Shown here piece after piece: positions 29,680 through 40,111 of a stretch of 64,000 nucleotides of DNA. The notes beneath the pieces were generated by a model, which saw only the letters and a program-made list of their open reading frames with translations, was not told where the DNA came from and searched no databases. The DNA lies in assembly GCA_020248265.1 (NCBI GenBank), contig JADCHX010000010.1, forward strand, positions 186,001 to 250,000, given 5' to 3'. Position numbers and translations under genes: made by a program. The stretch comes from Rhodocyclaceae bacterium (GTDB lineage Bacteria; Pseudomonadota; Gammaproteobacteria; Burkholderiales; CAIKXV01). Every line of letters begins with the position of its first letter. The first letter of the stretch is position 1.

Positions 29680-29949
29680 CTACGCGACCAGGCCGGGGAT
29701 GCTCTCGAACAGCCGGCGCGTGTAGTCGGCCAGCAACTGCAGCATCCAGGGTCCCGCGAGCACGGCGACTGCGAACATCACGAGCAGCTTGGGGATGAAC
29801 GAAAGCGTCATTTCGTTGATCTGAGTGGCGGCCTGGAACACGCTCACCAGCAGGCCGGTCACCAGCGCGGCGACCAGCAACGGCATCGACAGCATGATCG
29901 TGAGCTCGAGGCCCTGCCGCGCGATCGAGATGAAGTCTTCCGGATTCAT
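29680..29949 (-). CDS. fliQ: Flagellar export protein FliQ
   Basis: An 89-residue protein with two transmembrane helices separated by a charged loop. The family core [20 protein letters not shown] and the usual length are present. It forms the FliPQR export gate. Its ATG overlaps the fliP stop (ATGA). Confidence 0.96.
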   Translation of the reverse strand: MNPEDFISIARQGLELTIMLSMPLLVAALVTGLLVSVFQAATQINEMTLSFIPKLLVMFAVAVLAGPWMLQLLADYTRRLFESIPGLVA

Positions 29950-30701
29950 ATCTGGAAGCTGCGCACGAGCGAGCCGATCAGCAGGTTCCAGCCGTCCACC
30001 ACCACGAACAGCATCAGCTTGAACGGCAGCGAGATGATCACCGGCGAGAGCATCATCATGCCCATGGACATCAGCACGCTCGCCACGACCATGTCGATCA
30101 CCAGGAACGGGATGAAGATGACGAACCCGATCTGGAACGCGGTCTTCAGTTCACTGATGATGAACGCAGGCACCAGAACCTTCAGCGGGACCTCCTCCGG
30201 CCCCTGCAGCGGCGGCGTGTTGGACAGGCGCACGAACAGTGCGAGATCCGACTCGCGCGTCTGCTTCAGCATGAAGTCACGGAACGGCGCCACCCCACGC
30301 TCCGCCGCGGTCATCAGATCGATCTGGTTCTGGGAGAAAGGCAGGTATGCATCGCGGTAGGCCTTCTCGAAGGCCGGTGCCATCACGAAGAAGGTCAGGA
30401 ACAGCGCGAGGCCGATCAGCACCTGGTTGGGCGGTGCCTGCAACGTGCCGATCGCCTGCCGCAGCAGCGACAGCACGATGACGATACGGGTAAAGGCGGT
30501 CATCATCAGCACCGCGGCCGGGATGAACGTCAGCGCGGTGAGGAACAGCAGCGTCTGGATGGTGAGCGAATACGTCTGTGCGCCGCCGGCACCCGGCGTC
30601 GAGGTGACCGCTGGCAGTCCCTGCGCCGATGCACCGATCGCCGCCAGCCCCAGCCCCGCAGCCAGCGCCGCAAGGGCCACCCGGCGGGTGCAGTCGCGCA
30701 C
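29946..30701 (-). CDS. fliP: Flagellar export protein FliP
   Basis: A 251-residue export-gate protein with a signal-like N-terminus, four hydrophobic segments and the FliP motifs [20 protein letters not shown] and [12 protein letters not shown]. The start is GTG at 30701, 5 nt after the fliO stop; the open frame continues upstream inside fliO without similarity. It overlaps fliQ by 4 nt. Confidence 0.95.
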   Translation of the reverse strand: MRDCTRRVALAALAAGLGLAAIGASAQGLPAVTSTPGAGGAQTYSLTIQTLLFLTALTFIPAAVLMMTAFTRIVIVLSLLRQAIGTLQAPPNQVLIGLALFLTFFVMAPAFEKAYRDAYLPFSQNQIDLMTAAERGVAPFRDFMLKQTRESDLALFVRLSNTPPLQGPEEVPLKVLVPAFIISELKTAFQIGFVIFIPFLVIDMVVASVLMSMGMMMLSPVIISLPFKLMLFVVVDGWNLLIGSLVRSFQI

Positions 30702-30706
30702 CGCGC

Positions 30707-31129
30707 TCAACGCGGGGGCCTGCCGCCAGCCAGCAGGCGCTTCAGCCAGGCCGGATCGAACGACTGGCCCGCCGCCGATGACCCCGCGTCTGCGGTGCCC
30801 CTCGGCACGGTCTGCAGCAGGTTCACGCTGCCGGCGGCGACACCCAGGATCAGCCACTGCTCGCCGACCTCGACCACCACCAGCCGCTCACGCGGACCGA
30901 CCATCACGCCGCCGACCACGCGCAGCAACCCGCCGGCGCTCTGTGACGGACCGATACGGCGCAGAAGCCAGCCGGTGGCGACGATCGCGGCGAGCACCAG
31001 CGCGAGTCCGAGCAGCACCTGCAGCAGTCCGGCGAAGGTCACCGGCGACGGCGGCAGCGCATCTGCTGCATGCACGATGCCGACGGCCGGGCCGAGCGCC
31101 ATGCACAGCAGCGCGCGCGCCAGGCTCAT
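30707..31129 (-). CDS. fliO: Flagellar biosynthesis protein FliO
   Basis: A 140-residue single-pass membrane protein: signal-like N-terminus, a strong transmembrane segment near 33-55, then a FliO domain with [27 protein letters not shown]. FliO helps assemble the FliP pore. Its ATG overlaps the fliN stop by 4 nt. Confidence 0.92.
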   Translation of the reverse strand: MSLARALLCMALGPAVGIVHAADALPPSPVTFAGLLQVLLGLALVLAAIVATGWLLRRIGPSQSAGGLLRVVGGVMVGPRERLVVVEVGEQWLILGVAAGSVNLLQTVPRGTADAGSSAAGQSFDPAWLKRLLAGGRPPR

Positions 31130-31551
31130 CGGTTCAGTCGCCGCAGGCGCTCTTCGGGCGTGATGATGTCGGTCAGGCGGATGCCGAACTTCTCGTTCAC
31201 CACCACCACCTCGCCCTGCGCGATCAGGCAGCCATTGACCAGCACGGTCATCGGCTCGCCCGCCATGCCGTCGAGCTCGATCACCGAACCCTGGGCGAGC
31301 TGGAGAAGGTTGCGGATCTGAATCTTCGTGCGCCCCAGTTCGACGGTGATCATCACCGGGATGTCGAGGATCATGTCGAGGTTGCCCGAAGGCCCCCCCG
31401 GCGCATCGTTCTTCAGCTGAGGAAACGCGGCTGGCTGGGCCAGGTCGCCCGGCGCGGGTGCACTGGTTTCCTGCTCGGCCAGCGCGGCAGCCCAGTCATC
31501 GGCGCTGATGTCTTCGCCACCGCCAGTCGCGTCGGATCCCGGTTCAGCCAC
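31126..31551 (-). CDS. fliN: Flagellar motor switch protein FliN
   Basis: A C-ring protein of about 141 residues ending in the SpoA/surface-presentation domain (DIPVMITVELGRTKIQIRNLL and VNEKFGIRLTDIITPEERL). It controls rotation direction with FliM and FliG. The start is uncertain: GTG at 31551 or 31560, both inside the fliM C-terminus. An in-frame ATG at 31590 gives a 154-residue form. The first is chosen for family length. Confidence 0.93.
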   Translation of the reverse strand: MAEPGSDATGGGEDISADDWAAALAEQETSAPAPGDLAQPAAFPQLKNDAPGGPSGNLDMILDIPVMITVELGRTKIQIRNLLQLAQGSVIELDGMAGEPMTVLVNGCLIAQGEVVVVNEKFGIRLTDIITPEERLRRLNR

Positions 31552-32551
31552 CGCCGCCACTCCCGTCGCGTATCGCCACCGTCGGCGCATTGACGAAGCG
31601 GTTCACCTTGAGCGCGTAACGGCCCTCGGTGATGCCGTAAGAACAGTCGAGCACCGGTATGCCATCGATATCCGCGACGATCGAGGCCGGCATATCGAGG
31701 CCGATCACGTCCCCGACCTCCAGTTGCATCAGGTCTCGCAGCGTCACCGTGGCAGTACCGAGATTTGCGACAAGGTCCACCTCCGCGTCCTGGATCTGGC
31801 GCTTGAGCATCGTGACCCAGCGAGCATCCGTCTCGCCGCGATCTGCCTGCATGCCACTGTAGATAAGGTCGCGCAGCGGTTCCAGCATAGCATAGGGCAT
31901 GCACACGTTGAACTCGCCCCCGCCGGACCCGAGGTCTATGGTGAACGTGGAGACCACCACCACCTCGGTCGGGGTAGCGATGTTGGCGAACTGCGTGTTC
32001 ATCTCGGACCGGACATACTCGAACTTGAGCGGTTGCACCGAATGCCACGACTTCTCGAAGTCGGCGAACGACAGCCTGAGGATGTTCTGGATGATGCGCA
32101 GTTCGGTGGCCGTGAAATCCCGCCCCTCGACTCGCGTGCGAATCTTGCCGTTGCCGCCGAACAGGCAATCGATGATCTGGAACACGAGGTTGGGGTCGAG
32201 CACGAACAGCGCCGTGCCGCGCAGCGGCTTCGCATGCACCAGGTTCAGGTTGGTCGGGACCGGCAGGTTGCGGGTGAAGTCGCTGTACTTGATGACCCGC
32301 ACCGGGCCGACCGAAATCTCGGGCGAACGCCGGAGGTAACCGTAGAGCGAGATCCGCAGCAGTCGGGCGAAGCGCTCGTTGATGAGTTCCAGTGTGGGCA
32401 TCCGCCCGCGGACGATGCGCTCCTGCCGGCCGATGTCGTACGGCCGCACGCCTTTCGACGAGTCATCGCCGACCGGCCGCTCTTCCGTGTCGCCGGATAC
32501 GCCGCGCAGCAGCGCGTCGACTTCGTCCTGGGAGAGTATGTCTTCTGCCAT
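31544..32551 (-). CDS. fliM: Flagellar motor switch protein FliM
   Basis: A 335-residue C-ring protein. It begins MAEDILSQDEVDALLRGV, the CheY-P binding peptide, then has the CheC-like middle domain and the C-terminal SpoA domain. It is followed by fliN with an 8-nt overlap of the gene ends. Length and motifs are typical. Confidence 0.97.
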   Translation of the reverse strand: MAEDILSQDEVDALLRGVSGDTEERPVGDDSSKGVRPYDIGRQERIVRGRMPTLELINERFARLLRISLYGYLRRSPEISVGPVRVIKYSDFTRNLPVPTNLNLVHAKPLRGTALFVLDPNLVFQIIDCLFGGNGKIRTRVEGRDFTATELRIIQNILRLSFADFEKSWHSVQPLKFEYVRSEMNTQFANIATPTEVVVVSTFTIDLGSGGGEFNVCMPYAMLEPLRDLIYSGMQADRGETDARWVTMLKRQIQDAEVDLVANLGTATVTLRDLMQLEVGDVIGLDMPASIVADIDGIPVLDCSYGITEGRYALKVNRFVNAPTVAIRDGSGGGG

Positions 32552-32594
32552 CGTTTGCGCTGGACGTCGGCTGGCTGGAGAGGGCCGGCTGCGG

Positions 32595-33218
32595 CTACTG
32601 GATCACGAAGGACGTGAACAGCACGTCGGTCACGCCGGCGCCTTCGACCTTGGCGAGCGAAGCCCGGGCAGCCTCGGACGCCTTCTCGAACTCCGCCCTT
32701 GCCTCGTCGATGACCGCCTGCTCGGTTCCCTCGGGGAAGGTCTTCATGAGCGGGGGCAGTACGAAATCGATACCCAGCGGCTTGTTGGCTGCCCGGCGAA
32801 TCTCGAGCTGCAGCCGCAGCTTCCCTTCGGCGCTGGATACGTCCTCCGCGCGCTTGCCGGACAACACCATCAGGATGCCGTTGCGGATCTCCGGAAGCAC
32901 CTTCTTGATATCCTCGGCGACCTTCGCATCGGCCACCTTGAGTTCCATTGCCACCTGCAGGTAGCGGCCGCGATCAGCCAGATTGACCACGAACGGATCG
33001 AGCTTCTCGAAGACGGCCGGTGCCTTGGGTCTGGCCTTGGGCTCGGCAGCTTCTTCGCCTTGCCCTTTCTTGCCTTGCAGGAAGAACCACGCGCCCCCGC
33101 CGCCCGCCGCCAGCAGGACGACGAGCGAGATGATCAGCAAGAGTTTTCCCTTGCCTTTCTTCGGGCCGTCCGTGTCGTCTGCTTCACCTGTCTTGGCTTT
33201 CGCCGCCGCCTTTGCCAT
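32595..33218 (-). CDS. fliL: Flagellar basal-body protein FliL
   Basis: A 207-residue protein with a Lys-rich cytoplasmic N-terminus, a single transmembrane segment near residues 25-47 and a periplasmic FliL domain (EKLDPFVVNLADRGRYLQVAMEL). It stabilises the stator. It is first of fliLMNOPQR; the 148-nt gap before it is AT-rich, but I did not find a sigma-54 or sigma-28 match there. Confidence 0.93.
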   Translation of the reverse strand: MAKAAAKAKTGEADDTDGPKKGKGKLLLIISLVVLLAAGGGGAWFFLQGKKGQGEEAAEPKARPKAPAVFEKLDPFVVNLADRGRYLQVAMELKVADAKVAEDIKKVLPEIRNGILMVLSGKRAEDVSSAEGKLRLQLEIRRAANKPLGIDFVLPPLMKTFPEGTEQAVIDEARAEFEKASEAARASLAKVEGAGVTDVLFTSFVIQ

Positions 33219-33366
33219 CGCCTGCCCCGGACAAACCCGCTGCCGCAGATTCCAGTTGAAAATTCACTAGAAAACAACATCTTTGCGTGCGGAGTTTATG
33301 TGCAGGATGACGAGAGCGCAATAAGGTTCTAGAAGAAGGGGCTTTTCACTGCCCCCTGCATCGTGA

Positions 33367-34509
33367 TCAGACGAACATGTCGATGCCGACACGCCCCCGC
33401 AACATCGTCACCGCTGGCTGCCCGGCTGAACCGACGGCCTGGGTCGCCAGCAGGCCGCCGGCCAGGTCGTGGTCCTGGCGCCGGGCATTGCCATCGCGCG
33501 ACGCCTGATGCTGGCCAGCGAAGGATTCGGCACCGACCGAGGTCTGACCGAGGGACAACCCGCCCTGCGCAAGCATCTCGTTCAGCCTCGGCAGCGCAGC
33601 CTGGATTGCCTCGCGCACCGCGCCGTTGTGCGAGGTGAAGAAGACGTTCGCCTGGTCGTTCTGGATCGTGATCCGCACCTCGACCGGGCCCAACTGCGGC
33701 GGATTGATCTGGATGTCCGCCGACTGCATCCGCTGCCCGACGAGCCAGGTGACTCGCTCGTTCATGGCGTTCGTCCACTCGGGGCGACCGAACGGTACGG
33801 CCACTTGGGTGCTGGCAACCCGCACGTCGGCGGGCTGGGTCATGCCTTGGGCCGTACCGGATACCGGTGCCCCCCCTGCTGCCAAGGCAGGTGGCGTATC
33901 GACGGCGACCGGTAGCGCTACCCCGGCATCGACGGGACGGCTGGCGACGGCGGCTTCCGCCAGGAGGCCGCGGAAGGATGCGCCAGGCCCGGCCGCCGTC
34001 GGCGGCAACGGTTTGCCGGTCCCGGCACCGATTGCCGCACGCGGATCCGGTTCGGCAGATACGTCGGAGGCCTCGCCGGCCCCACGGTCGGCCGGAACAG
34101 TCGCAGCGGCGAGACCCTTCGGTGGCGTCCATTCGGCGACGGCTACCCGAGCGGCAACCGGCAGCAGCGGATCGGGAACGGTGCCCCCCCCGGCGGGCGC
34201 AGCGGGAAGGCTCGAAGTCGGTTGCAGGGCAAGGAAGGCCACCACCGCCTCGTTGGTCAACCGATTGGAATCAATGAGTTGCGGGAGAGCAGATGGATCG
34301 GACACGACCTCCGGGTCATCCGTCGCCAGCGCGAACTTGTCGGCGATCAGCCCATTGCCGGACTGCAGTCGTTTCTCGAGCACGTCCTTGAAGGCACCTT
34401 CAGGCAGGGATACATCGAGTTCGCCCGCAGGCATGTCGACTGCAGCCTGCGCCGGGTTGGTACCCTGCATGGGGCTGATGGCAGGACCTGCTACAACGGC
34501 AGCATTCAC
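33367..34509 (-). CDS. fliK: Flagellar hook-length control protein FliK
   Basis: A protein of about 380 residues with a low-complexity Pro/Ala/Gly-rich N-terminal and central part and the Flg_hook C-terminal domain (MQSADIQINPPQLGPVEVRI and REAIQAALPRLNEMLAQGG). It determines hook length and switches export specificity. The GTG at 34509 has GAGG 8 nt upstream; the frame is open further up, but only as antisense of the fliJ region. It lies between fliJ and fliL, as usual. Confidence 0.88.
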   Translation of the reverse strand: MNAAVVAGPAISPMQGTNPAQAAVDMPAGELDVSLPEGAFKDVLEKRLQSGNGLIADKFALATDDPEVVSDPSALPQLIDSNRLTNEAVVAFLALQPTSSLPAAPAGGGTVPDPLLPVAARVAVAEWTPPKGLAAATVPADRGAGEASDVSAEPDPRAAIGAGTGKPLPPTAAGPGASFRGLLAEAAVASRPVDAGVALPVAVDTPPALAAGGAPVSGTAQGMTQPADVRVASTQVAVPFGRPEWTNAMNERVTWLVGQRMQSADIQINPPQLGPVEVRITIQNDQANVFFTSHNGAVREAIQAALPRLNEMLAQGGLSLGQTSVGAESFAGQHQASRDGNARRQDHDLAGGLLATQAVGSAGQPAVTMLRGRVGIDMFV

Positions 34510-34627
34510 GGCAAATACCTCGGTGGTAGGTTCGGGGTGCCAACCCTTCTGCAAACCGCATGCCACCTGCTGCCCCCCTCGCATCCCTTCTTCCGCGCGA
34601 CAGCGGTCGCCGTGGTCGGCGGGTCCG

Positions 34628-35086
34628 CTATCGCTCCGCTTCGTCTCGCCGTGCCTCGCGCAGCATCGTCTGGGCATGGTCGTCCTGCAGACGCTGCTCC
34701 AGCCTGGCCTCGCGGGCGACTTCCATCCGTTCATGGCGGGTGGCCAGCGCATCGAATGCCTTCTTCCGCCGACGCTGTTCCAGCCAGTCATTCTGGCCGG
34801 TCAGGTAGGCGGCTTCGCGCACGGCCACCTCGGCGGCCTGCTGCACGCAGGCCTCGTCCAGCCGGACCAGGAACGCGTGCCAGTCGCGCACCTGCATCAC
34901 GTTCATGCCCCCCGAGAGCGCCCGCTGCAGGCGCTCCTTGTACTCCACGCGGTAGGCCTCGACCTGCGCCAGCTTCTCCCTGGCCTGGCGCCGGTCGGCA
35001 TCGAGTGCCTGCAACCGGCGCTCGGCCACCTCGACCCGGTCCGCCGACAGATCGACCAGCGGCTGCAGGGGAAAACGCCGGCTCAT
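34628..35086 (-). CDS. fliJ: Flagellar export chaperone FliJ
   Basis: A 152-residue, almost entirely helical, Arg/Glu/Gln-rich coiled-coil protein starting MSRRFPLQPLVDLSADRVEV. It is the general export chaperone that binds FliI. It follows fliI by 13 nt, as expected, and that order supports the call. Confidence 0.9.
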   Translation of the reverse strand: MSRRFPLQPLVDLSADRVEVAERRLQALDADRRQAREKLAQVEAYRVEYKERLQRALSGGMNVMQVRDWHAFLVRLDEACVQQAAEVAVREAAYLTGQNDWLEQRRRKKAFDALATRHERMEVAREARLEQRLQDDHAQTMLREARRDEAER

Positions 35087-35099
35087 GGCGCGCCCGCGC

Positions 35100-36539
35100 T
35101 CACGACGCGAACAGCGCGGCCAGTGCGCCACGCGACTGGGTGTAGTCCGACCGCTCGTACTGGCCCTGCTGAAGAAAGCTTTCCAGTGCAGGATAGCGGG
35201 CCACTGCCTCATCCAGTTCACGGTCACCGCCTCGCACGTATGCGCCGACGCTGATCAGGTCGCGGCTTCGCTGGTAGCGCGAGTAGTAGTACTTGAAGCG
35301 CCGGACCAGCGCGAACTCCTCCACCGAAACCAGTTCATTCATCGCCCGGCTGATCGACGCCTCGATGTCGATCGCCGGATAGTGACCCTGGTCGGCCAGC
35401 GAACGCGACAGCACGATATGGCCGTCGAGAATCGCGCGCGCCGAATCGGCGATCGGATCCTGCTGATCGTCGCCCTCGGCGAGCACGGTATAGAAGGCGG
35501 TGATGGAACCGCCGCCGGAGCGGCCGTTGCCGGCCCGCTCGACCAGTTGCGGCAGCTTGGCGAACACGGACGGAGGATAGCCGCGCGTGGCCGGCGGCTC
35601 GCCGATCGCGAGTGCGATCTCGCGCTGCGCCATCGCATAGCGGGTGAGCGAATCCATGATCAGAAGTACCTGCAGGCCCTGATCGCGGAAGTGCTCGGCA
35701 ATCGCCGTCGCGTAGGCCGCGCCGTGCAGGCGAAGCAGGGGCGGGGTGTCGGCCGGCGCTGCAACTACCACCGAGCGCGCACGTCCTTCAGGCCCGAGGA
35801 TGTTCTCGATGAACTCCTTCACCTCGCGTCCGCGTTCGCCGATCAGGCCGACCACGACCACGTCGGCATTGGTGTAGCGGGCCATCATGCCCAGCAACAC
35901 ACTCTTGCCCACGCCGCTGCCGGCGAACAGCCCGAGCCGCTGTCCGCGTCCGACCGTGAGCAGAGCGTTTATCGCGCGCACGCCGGTATCGAGCACAGTG
36001 CGGATCGGCGTCCGGTCGAGCGGATTGACCGGCCGGCTGTACAGGGGCGACTGCCGGTCCTGCGGCACCGGCCCGAGGTCGTCGAGCGGGCGTCCACTGC
36101 CGTCGACCACTCGTCCGAGCAGCTTCTCGCCGACCGCTACCTGCCGGGCCCGATCGGCCGCGCGCCGGCGCGGATAGAAATCGGCGCCGAGCCTCGGGAA
36201 GCGCCGGGTGGCGCCGTCGATCGGCATCACGATCGCGCCTGGCTCCAGCCCGAACACATCGGTCGACGGCATCAGGAACAGTCGTTCGCCGGAAAACCCG
36301 ACCACCTCCGCCTCGACCCGCATGCCGGTCTGCGAATACACATAGCAGCTGCTGCCCACCGGGACCTTGAGCCCGACCGTCTCCATCACCAGCCCGGCGA
36401 CCCGCGTGAGCCGGCCCGAAAGCACCCAGGGCTGCGCCTGCCGGACCGCCTGTCCGCAGTGTTCGAACAGGCGGGTCCAGCGTTCGGATGCGTGTCCCGC
36501 CGGCCACGCCGGCCGCGCCGGAACGCGGGCGCCGCTCAT
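35100..36539 (-). CDS. fliI: Flagellum-specific ATPase FliI
   Basis: A 479-residue F1-beta-like ATPase with Walker A GSGVGKS near residue 175 and the signature [17 protein letters not shown]. It drives protein loading at the export gate. The ATG overlaps the fliH stop in ATGA. The length is typical for a FliI with its N-terminal domain. Confidence 0.96.
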   Translation of the reverse strand: MSGARVPARPAWPAGHASERWTRLFEHCGQAVRQAQPWVLSGRLTRVAGLVMETVGLKVPVGSSCYVYSQTGMRVEAEVVGFSGERLFLMPSTDVFGLEPGAIVMPIDGATRRFPRLGADFYPRRRAADRARQVAVGEKLLGRVVDGSGRPLDDLGPVPQDRQSPLYSRPVNPLDRTPIRTVLDTGVRAINALLTVGRGQRLGLFAGSGVGKSVLLGMMARYTNADVVVVGLIGERGREVKEFIENILGPEGRARSVVVAAPADTPPLLRLHGAAYATAIAEHFRDQGLQVLLIMDSLTRYAMAQREIALAIGEPPATRGYPPSVFAKLPQLVERAGNGRSGGGSITAFYTVLAEGDDQQDPIADSARAILDGHIVLSRSLADQGHYPAIDIEASISRAMNELVSVEEFALVRRFKYYYSRYQRSRDLISVGAYVRGGDRELDEAVARYPALESFLQQGQYERSDYTQSRGALAALFAS

Positions 36540-37294
36540 CGCGCCTCGCGAGGCTGGCTCGGGTCTGCCGCAGCACCGGCAGCTGGCTCGCCCGATGCGC
36601 CCGACGCGCGCTCGGGGCGCTGCGCTGGGTCGAGTTCCACCCAGCGGTCCTCTCGTCCGAGCGATGCAACCACCGCTTTCCAGCGCGATCCGACGCTCGC
36701 GTCGAGTTCGCTCGCGGCTGTCTCGATCCGACAGCCTCCGCGCTCGAGCCGCGCATCCTCGACGATACGCCACGGCGCAGGCGTGATCTGGTTGACATCG
36801 AGCACCGACCGCACGAGCGCCGCATCCTGCGGATGCAGGATCAACCGCGGGTGCTGGCTGCCCTGGGGCAGGCTGGCGATCGCCTCCCGGACCACCGGCA
36901 GCACCACTTCCGGATACACGTGCAGCGCGTGGCGCATGATCTGCCGCGAGAGTTCGACCGCCAGCCCCATCACATCGTTGGCCAGCATCTGCTCATGGTC
37001 CTCCATCACCTCGCGCATCCGGCCGAGCAGTTGGGTCAGCTCCGCGAGCTCGCGCGTGCCGGTGGCGAGGCCGCTGGCGAACCCGGCGGCATACGCCTCG
37101 GCACGCGCCTCCTCGCGGATGCGTGCGAGCTCTTCCTCCGGCGGCCTCACCGGCGGTGGCGGCACGTCCTGCGGCGAGCTGTCATTCCCCGGGGCAAGTA
37201 CGTCCATGCGCCAGGCGACCACGGGAACCTGCTCGCCGGGCTGCATGCCGGACGCAGGGGACGCGCCGGACTTGCGGATGATGGTCCGTGCCAT
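36536..37294 (-). CDS. fliH: Flagellar assembly protein FliH
   Basis: A 252-residue regulator of FliI. It has a variable Pro-rich N-terminus, the coiled stretch [20 protein letters not shown] with the FliH glycine repeat, and a C-terminal V-ATPase E-like domain ([20 protein letters not shown] and [22 protein letters not shown]). It overlaps fliI by 4 nt. Confidence 0.93.
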   Translation of the reverse strand: MARTIIRKSGASPASGMQPGEQVPVVAWRMDVLAPGNDSSPQDVPPPPVRPPEEELARIREEARAEAYAAGFASGLATGTRELAELTQLLGRMREVMEDHEQMLANDVMGLAVELSRQIMRHALHVYPEVVLPVVREAIASLPQGSQHPRLILHPQDAALVRSVLDVNQITPAPWRIVEDARLERGGCRIETAASELDASVGSRWKAVVASLGREDRWVELDPAQRPERASGASGEPAAGAAADPSQPREAR

Positions 37295-37309
37295 GGCGCC
37301 CGGCCGGCG

Positions 37310-38308
37310 TCAGCCGACCAAACCCTCTTCGCCCTTGCCGCCAAGCGCGATCTGCCCTTCGTCGGCGAGCCGGCGCACGATCTTGAGAATCTCGCGCTGC
37401 TCGGCCTCGACATCGGACAGCTTCACAGGGCCTTTCGATTCGAAATCGTCGCGCAGCATCTCGGCGGCACGCGACGACATGTTCTTGAAGATCTTCTCGC
37501 GCAGTTCGTTCGACGTGCCCTTGAGCGCGATGATCAGCGACTCGGACTGGACCTCGCGCAGCAGCAGCTGGATACCGCGGTCGTCGAGGTCGTTCAGGTT
37601 CTCGAACACGAACATCTGGTCCTCGATCTGCTGTGCGAGTTCGGCGTCATGCTCGCGCAGGGAAGCTATCACCGAGGCCTCGAGCGAAGTACCCAGGTTG
37701 TTCAGGATCTCGGCCGCCACCGTGGCGCCACCCATGGCGCTCTTCGAGAGCTTGCCGGCACCCTGCAGCAACTCGATCAGTACCTCGTTCAGTTCGCTGA
37801 GCGCGGATGGCTGTATCCCCTCGAGCGCCGCGATTCGCAGCATCACGTCGTTGCGCAGCCGCTCGACGAAATGGGTCAGCACGTCGGCCGCCTGGTCGCG
37901 CTCGAGATGGACGAGGATGGTCGCGATGACCTGCGGATGCTCGTTCTTGATCAGCTCGGCAATGGACGCACTATCCATCCACTTCAGCGCCTCGATGCCG
38001 CCGGTATCGTTGCCGCGCAGGATGCGGTCGATCACACCCGAGGCCCGTTCGGTACCGAGCGCCTTGGTCAGCACGGAGCGGATGTAGTTGTCCGAATTCA
38101 GTCCGATCGTGGTCTTCACGCCAGCCTGCTCGCGGAAGTCGCGCAGGACGCCCTCGACCTGCTCGCGCTCGACGTTCTGCAGCTCGGCCATCGCTGCGCC
38201 AAGCTTCTGCACCTCGCGCGGAGACAGGTACTTGAATACCTCCACCGCCTCCTCCTCGCCGATGGACATCAGCAGGATCGCGCTTTTCCGGATACCGTCT
38301 TCGCTCAT
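37310..38308 (-). CDS. fliG: Flagellar motor switch protein FliG
   Basis: A 332-residue motor switch protein binding FliF with its N-terminus and the stator with its C-terminus. The C-terminal charged residues that touch MotA are present in the last 60 residues (FENLNDLDDRGIQLLLREVQ). It starts MSEDGIRKSAILLMSIGEEE, typical of the family. Confidence 0.97.
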   Translation of the reverse strand: MSEDGIRKSAILLMSIGEEEAVEVFKYLSPREVQKLGAAMAELQNVEREQVEGVLRDFREQAGVKTTIGLNSDNYIRSVLTKALGTERASGVIDRILRGNDTGGIEALKWMDSASIAELIKNEHPQVIATILVHLERDQAADVLTHFVERLRNDVMLRIAALEGIQPSALSELNEVLIELLQGAGKLSKSAMGGATVAAEILNNLGTSLEASVIASLREHDAELAQQIEDQMFVFENLNDLDDRGIQLLLREVQSESLIIALKGTSNELREKIFKNMSSRAAEMLRDDFESKGPVKLSDVEAEQREILKIVRRLADEGQIALGGKGEEGLVG

Positions 38309-38381
38309 GGCGTGATGATACTTGTCCCAGCGGTTCCGGTTCCGGTTCCGGCGCCGTCCGCCGCCCGGCAGCGGCCGGCAG

Positions 38382-40088
38382 TCATTCCCGGCCGACCCAG
38401 TCCTTGACCACGTTGGCGACGATCTGCGGCTCCTGCTTTGCCAGATCCTTCACCGCCTGCAGGTCAGCCTCGAACCCCCGGCCGCCGGTCCGGATGGGCG
38501 GCGCGGTGCCGGTATCCCCCTCTCCGGCGGGAGCGGCTTCAGCGGCGCTGGCAGCGGCAGCCATCGCCTGGGCGTAAGCTTCCCGCGCTGCGAGGTCGCG
38601 CTCGCCTGCCCTTGCCAGGTCGCGCAGCACCGGGCGCAGGACCATCAGGTAGACGAACAGCGCCGCCACGATGGCAGCAAGCGTCCACAGCACAGTGTTC
38701 ATGTTGCCCAGCAGCCGCCGGGTGACTTCGGTGACCAGCGTCGGCCCTTCCACCTCGACACGCTCGACCTCGTTGAACGCGGCATTGACCAGATTCACGG
38801 TGTCTCCGCGCTTCTCATTGAAGCCTATCGCCTGCCGCACCAGGTTGTTCAGCTGCGCGATCTCGGCCTCGGGCAGCGGGGTGGCCTCGGCCTTGCCCTC
38901 CTTCAACTCGCGGCGGTGGTTGACCACCACCGCAGCCGAAAGCCGCCGCACTGCCCCGACCTCGGCCCGGGTATGCGTGATGGTCTTGTCGAGCTCGTAG
39001 TTGGTGGTGGCTTCCCGGTGCGTGTTGCCCGGCGAAGCTGGCTCGGCCGCCCCGCCCTTCGCAGCACCCTTGCCAGGTGCATTGAGCGGCGCGGTCGCGG
39101 TGCCGGGGGGCTGGTTAGACAGCGCCCCGGGGACCCCGCTCGCATCGCGCGGGTTGTCGCCGACGGTCTCGACCGTCTGCTGGCTGCGGATTGCCTGCTC
39201 CGGGGACGGGTTAGGCTTGTAGGTCTCGGCGGTCTGCTCGACGGTAGAGAAGTCGAGCTCGGCCGTGACCTGCGCGCGCACATTGCCGGGGCCGACGATG
39301 GGCGTGAGGATCGCCTCGATCCTGCGCACGAAATTCTGCTCGACCGCCTGCACGTACTTCAACTGCCCGGCATCGAGCCCGGCATTGCCCTCGCGGGCGC
39401 TCGGGTTCTGCGTCAACAGATTGCCGGCCTGGTCGACGATGGTCACGGCCGAAGGCGCGAGTTCCGGTACGCTGCTGGCAACCAGGTGGGTGATCCCGGC
39501 CAGTTGCGCCGGATCGAGCGCGCGCCCGGGAAACAGACTCACCAGCACCGAAGCACTGGGCTTCTGCTGGTCGCGTACGAACACGCTCGGCCGTGGAATC
39601 GCCAGGTGCACGCGGGCCGCCTGTACCGAACCCAGCGCCTGGACCGTGCGTGCCAGTTCGCCCTCGAGCGCGCGCTGGAAGTTGACCTGCTCGACGAACT
39701 GGCTGGTACCGATCCGCTGGTTCTCGAGCAGTTCGAAGCCTATCGAGCCCCCGCGCGGCAGACCCTGCTGGGCCAGCCTCAGCCTGGATTCATAGACGCG
39801 GTCGGAGGGAACGAGTATCGCGCCACCCCCTTCGGACATACGATAGGGCACGTTGATCTGCTGCAGGGCAGAGATGATCGCCCCACCATCCCGATCGGTG
39901 ACGTTGCTGAACAGCACCTTGTAGTCGGGTGTGCGCGCCAGAGACACGAACGCGACGGTGATCGCAACCGCAGCCGCGACACCCACCAGCACCACGACCT
40001 TCTGAACATTGGTGAGTCGGAAGAACCCCTGCAGTAGAGGCGTCGAGGCGGGCGGCGGGGCTGGGGGGGAAGTGGGAGCCTGCGCCAT
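38382..40088 (-). CDS. fliF: Flagellar MS-ring protein FliF
   Basis: A 568-residue MS-ring protein. Two transmembrane segments (about residues 30-52 and 470-495) flank the periplasmic ring-building domains. It contains QQGLPRGGSIGFELLENQ and NPSAREGNAGLDAGQLKYVQ. It is 23 nt downstream of fliE and probably in the same sigma-54 transcript. Confidence 0.97.
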   Translation of the reverse strand: MAQAPTSPPAPPPASTPLLQGFFRLTNVQKVVVLVGVAAAVAITVAFVSLARTPDYKVLFSNVTDRDGGAIISALQQINVPYRMSEGGGAILVPSDRVYESRLRLAQQGLPRGGSIGFELLENQRIGTSQFVEQVNFQRALEGELARTVQALGSVQAARVHLAIPRPSVFVRDQQKPSASVLVSLFPGRALDPAQLAGITHLVASSVPELAPSAVTIVDQAGNLLTQNPSAREGNAGLDAGQLKYVQAVEQNFVRRIEAILTPIVGPGNVRAQVTAELDFSTVEQTAETYKPNPSPEQAIRSQQTVETVGDNPRDASGVPGALSNQPPGTATAPLNAPGKGAAKGGAAEPASPGNTHREATTNYELDKTITHTRAEVGAVRRLSAAVVVNHRRELKEGKAEATPLPEAEIAQLNNLVRQAIGFNEKRGDTVNLVNAAFNEVERVEVEGPTLVTEVTRRLLGNMNTVLWTLAAIVAALFVYLMVLRPVLRDLARAGERDLAAREAYAQAMAAAASAAEAAPAGEGDTGTAPPIRTGGRGFEADLQAVKDLAKQEPQIVANVVKDWVGRE

Positions 40089-40111
40089 CGCCTAGCTTTG
40101 GTCGGAACCCA

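Noticed and set aside
33338-33355. GGGGC-TTTTCACT-GCCCC after fliK as a terminator
   Set aside because: A 5-bp stem with an 8-nt loop and only a mixed pyrimidine tail; too weak to list.
33219-33366. Sigma-54 or sigma-28 promoter before fliL
   Set aside because: I looked for GG-N10-GC and TAAA-N15-GCCGATAA patterns in this gap and found no convincing match.
35085-38087. A 1000-codon open frame on the plus strand opposite fliI/fliH/fliG
   Set aside because: It is antisense to three flagellar genes with strong motifs. Its composition is the Arg/Ser/Pro-rich shadow expected in GC-rich DNA, and no family motif occurs.
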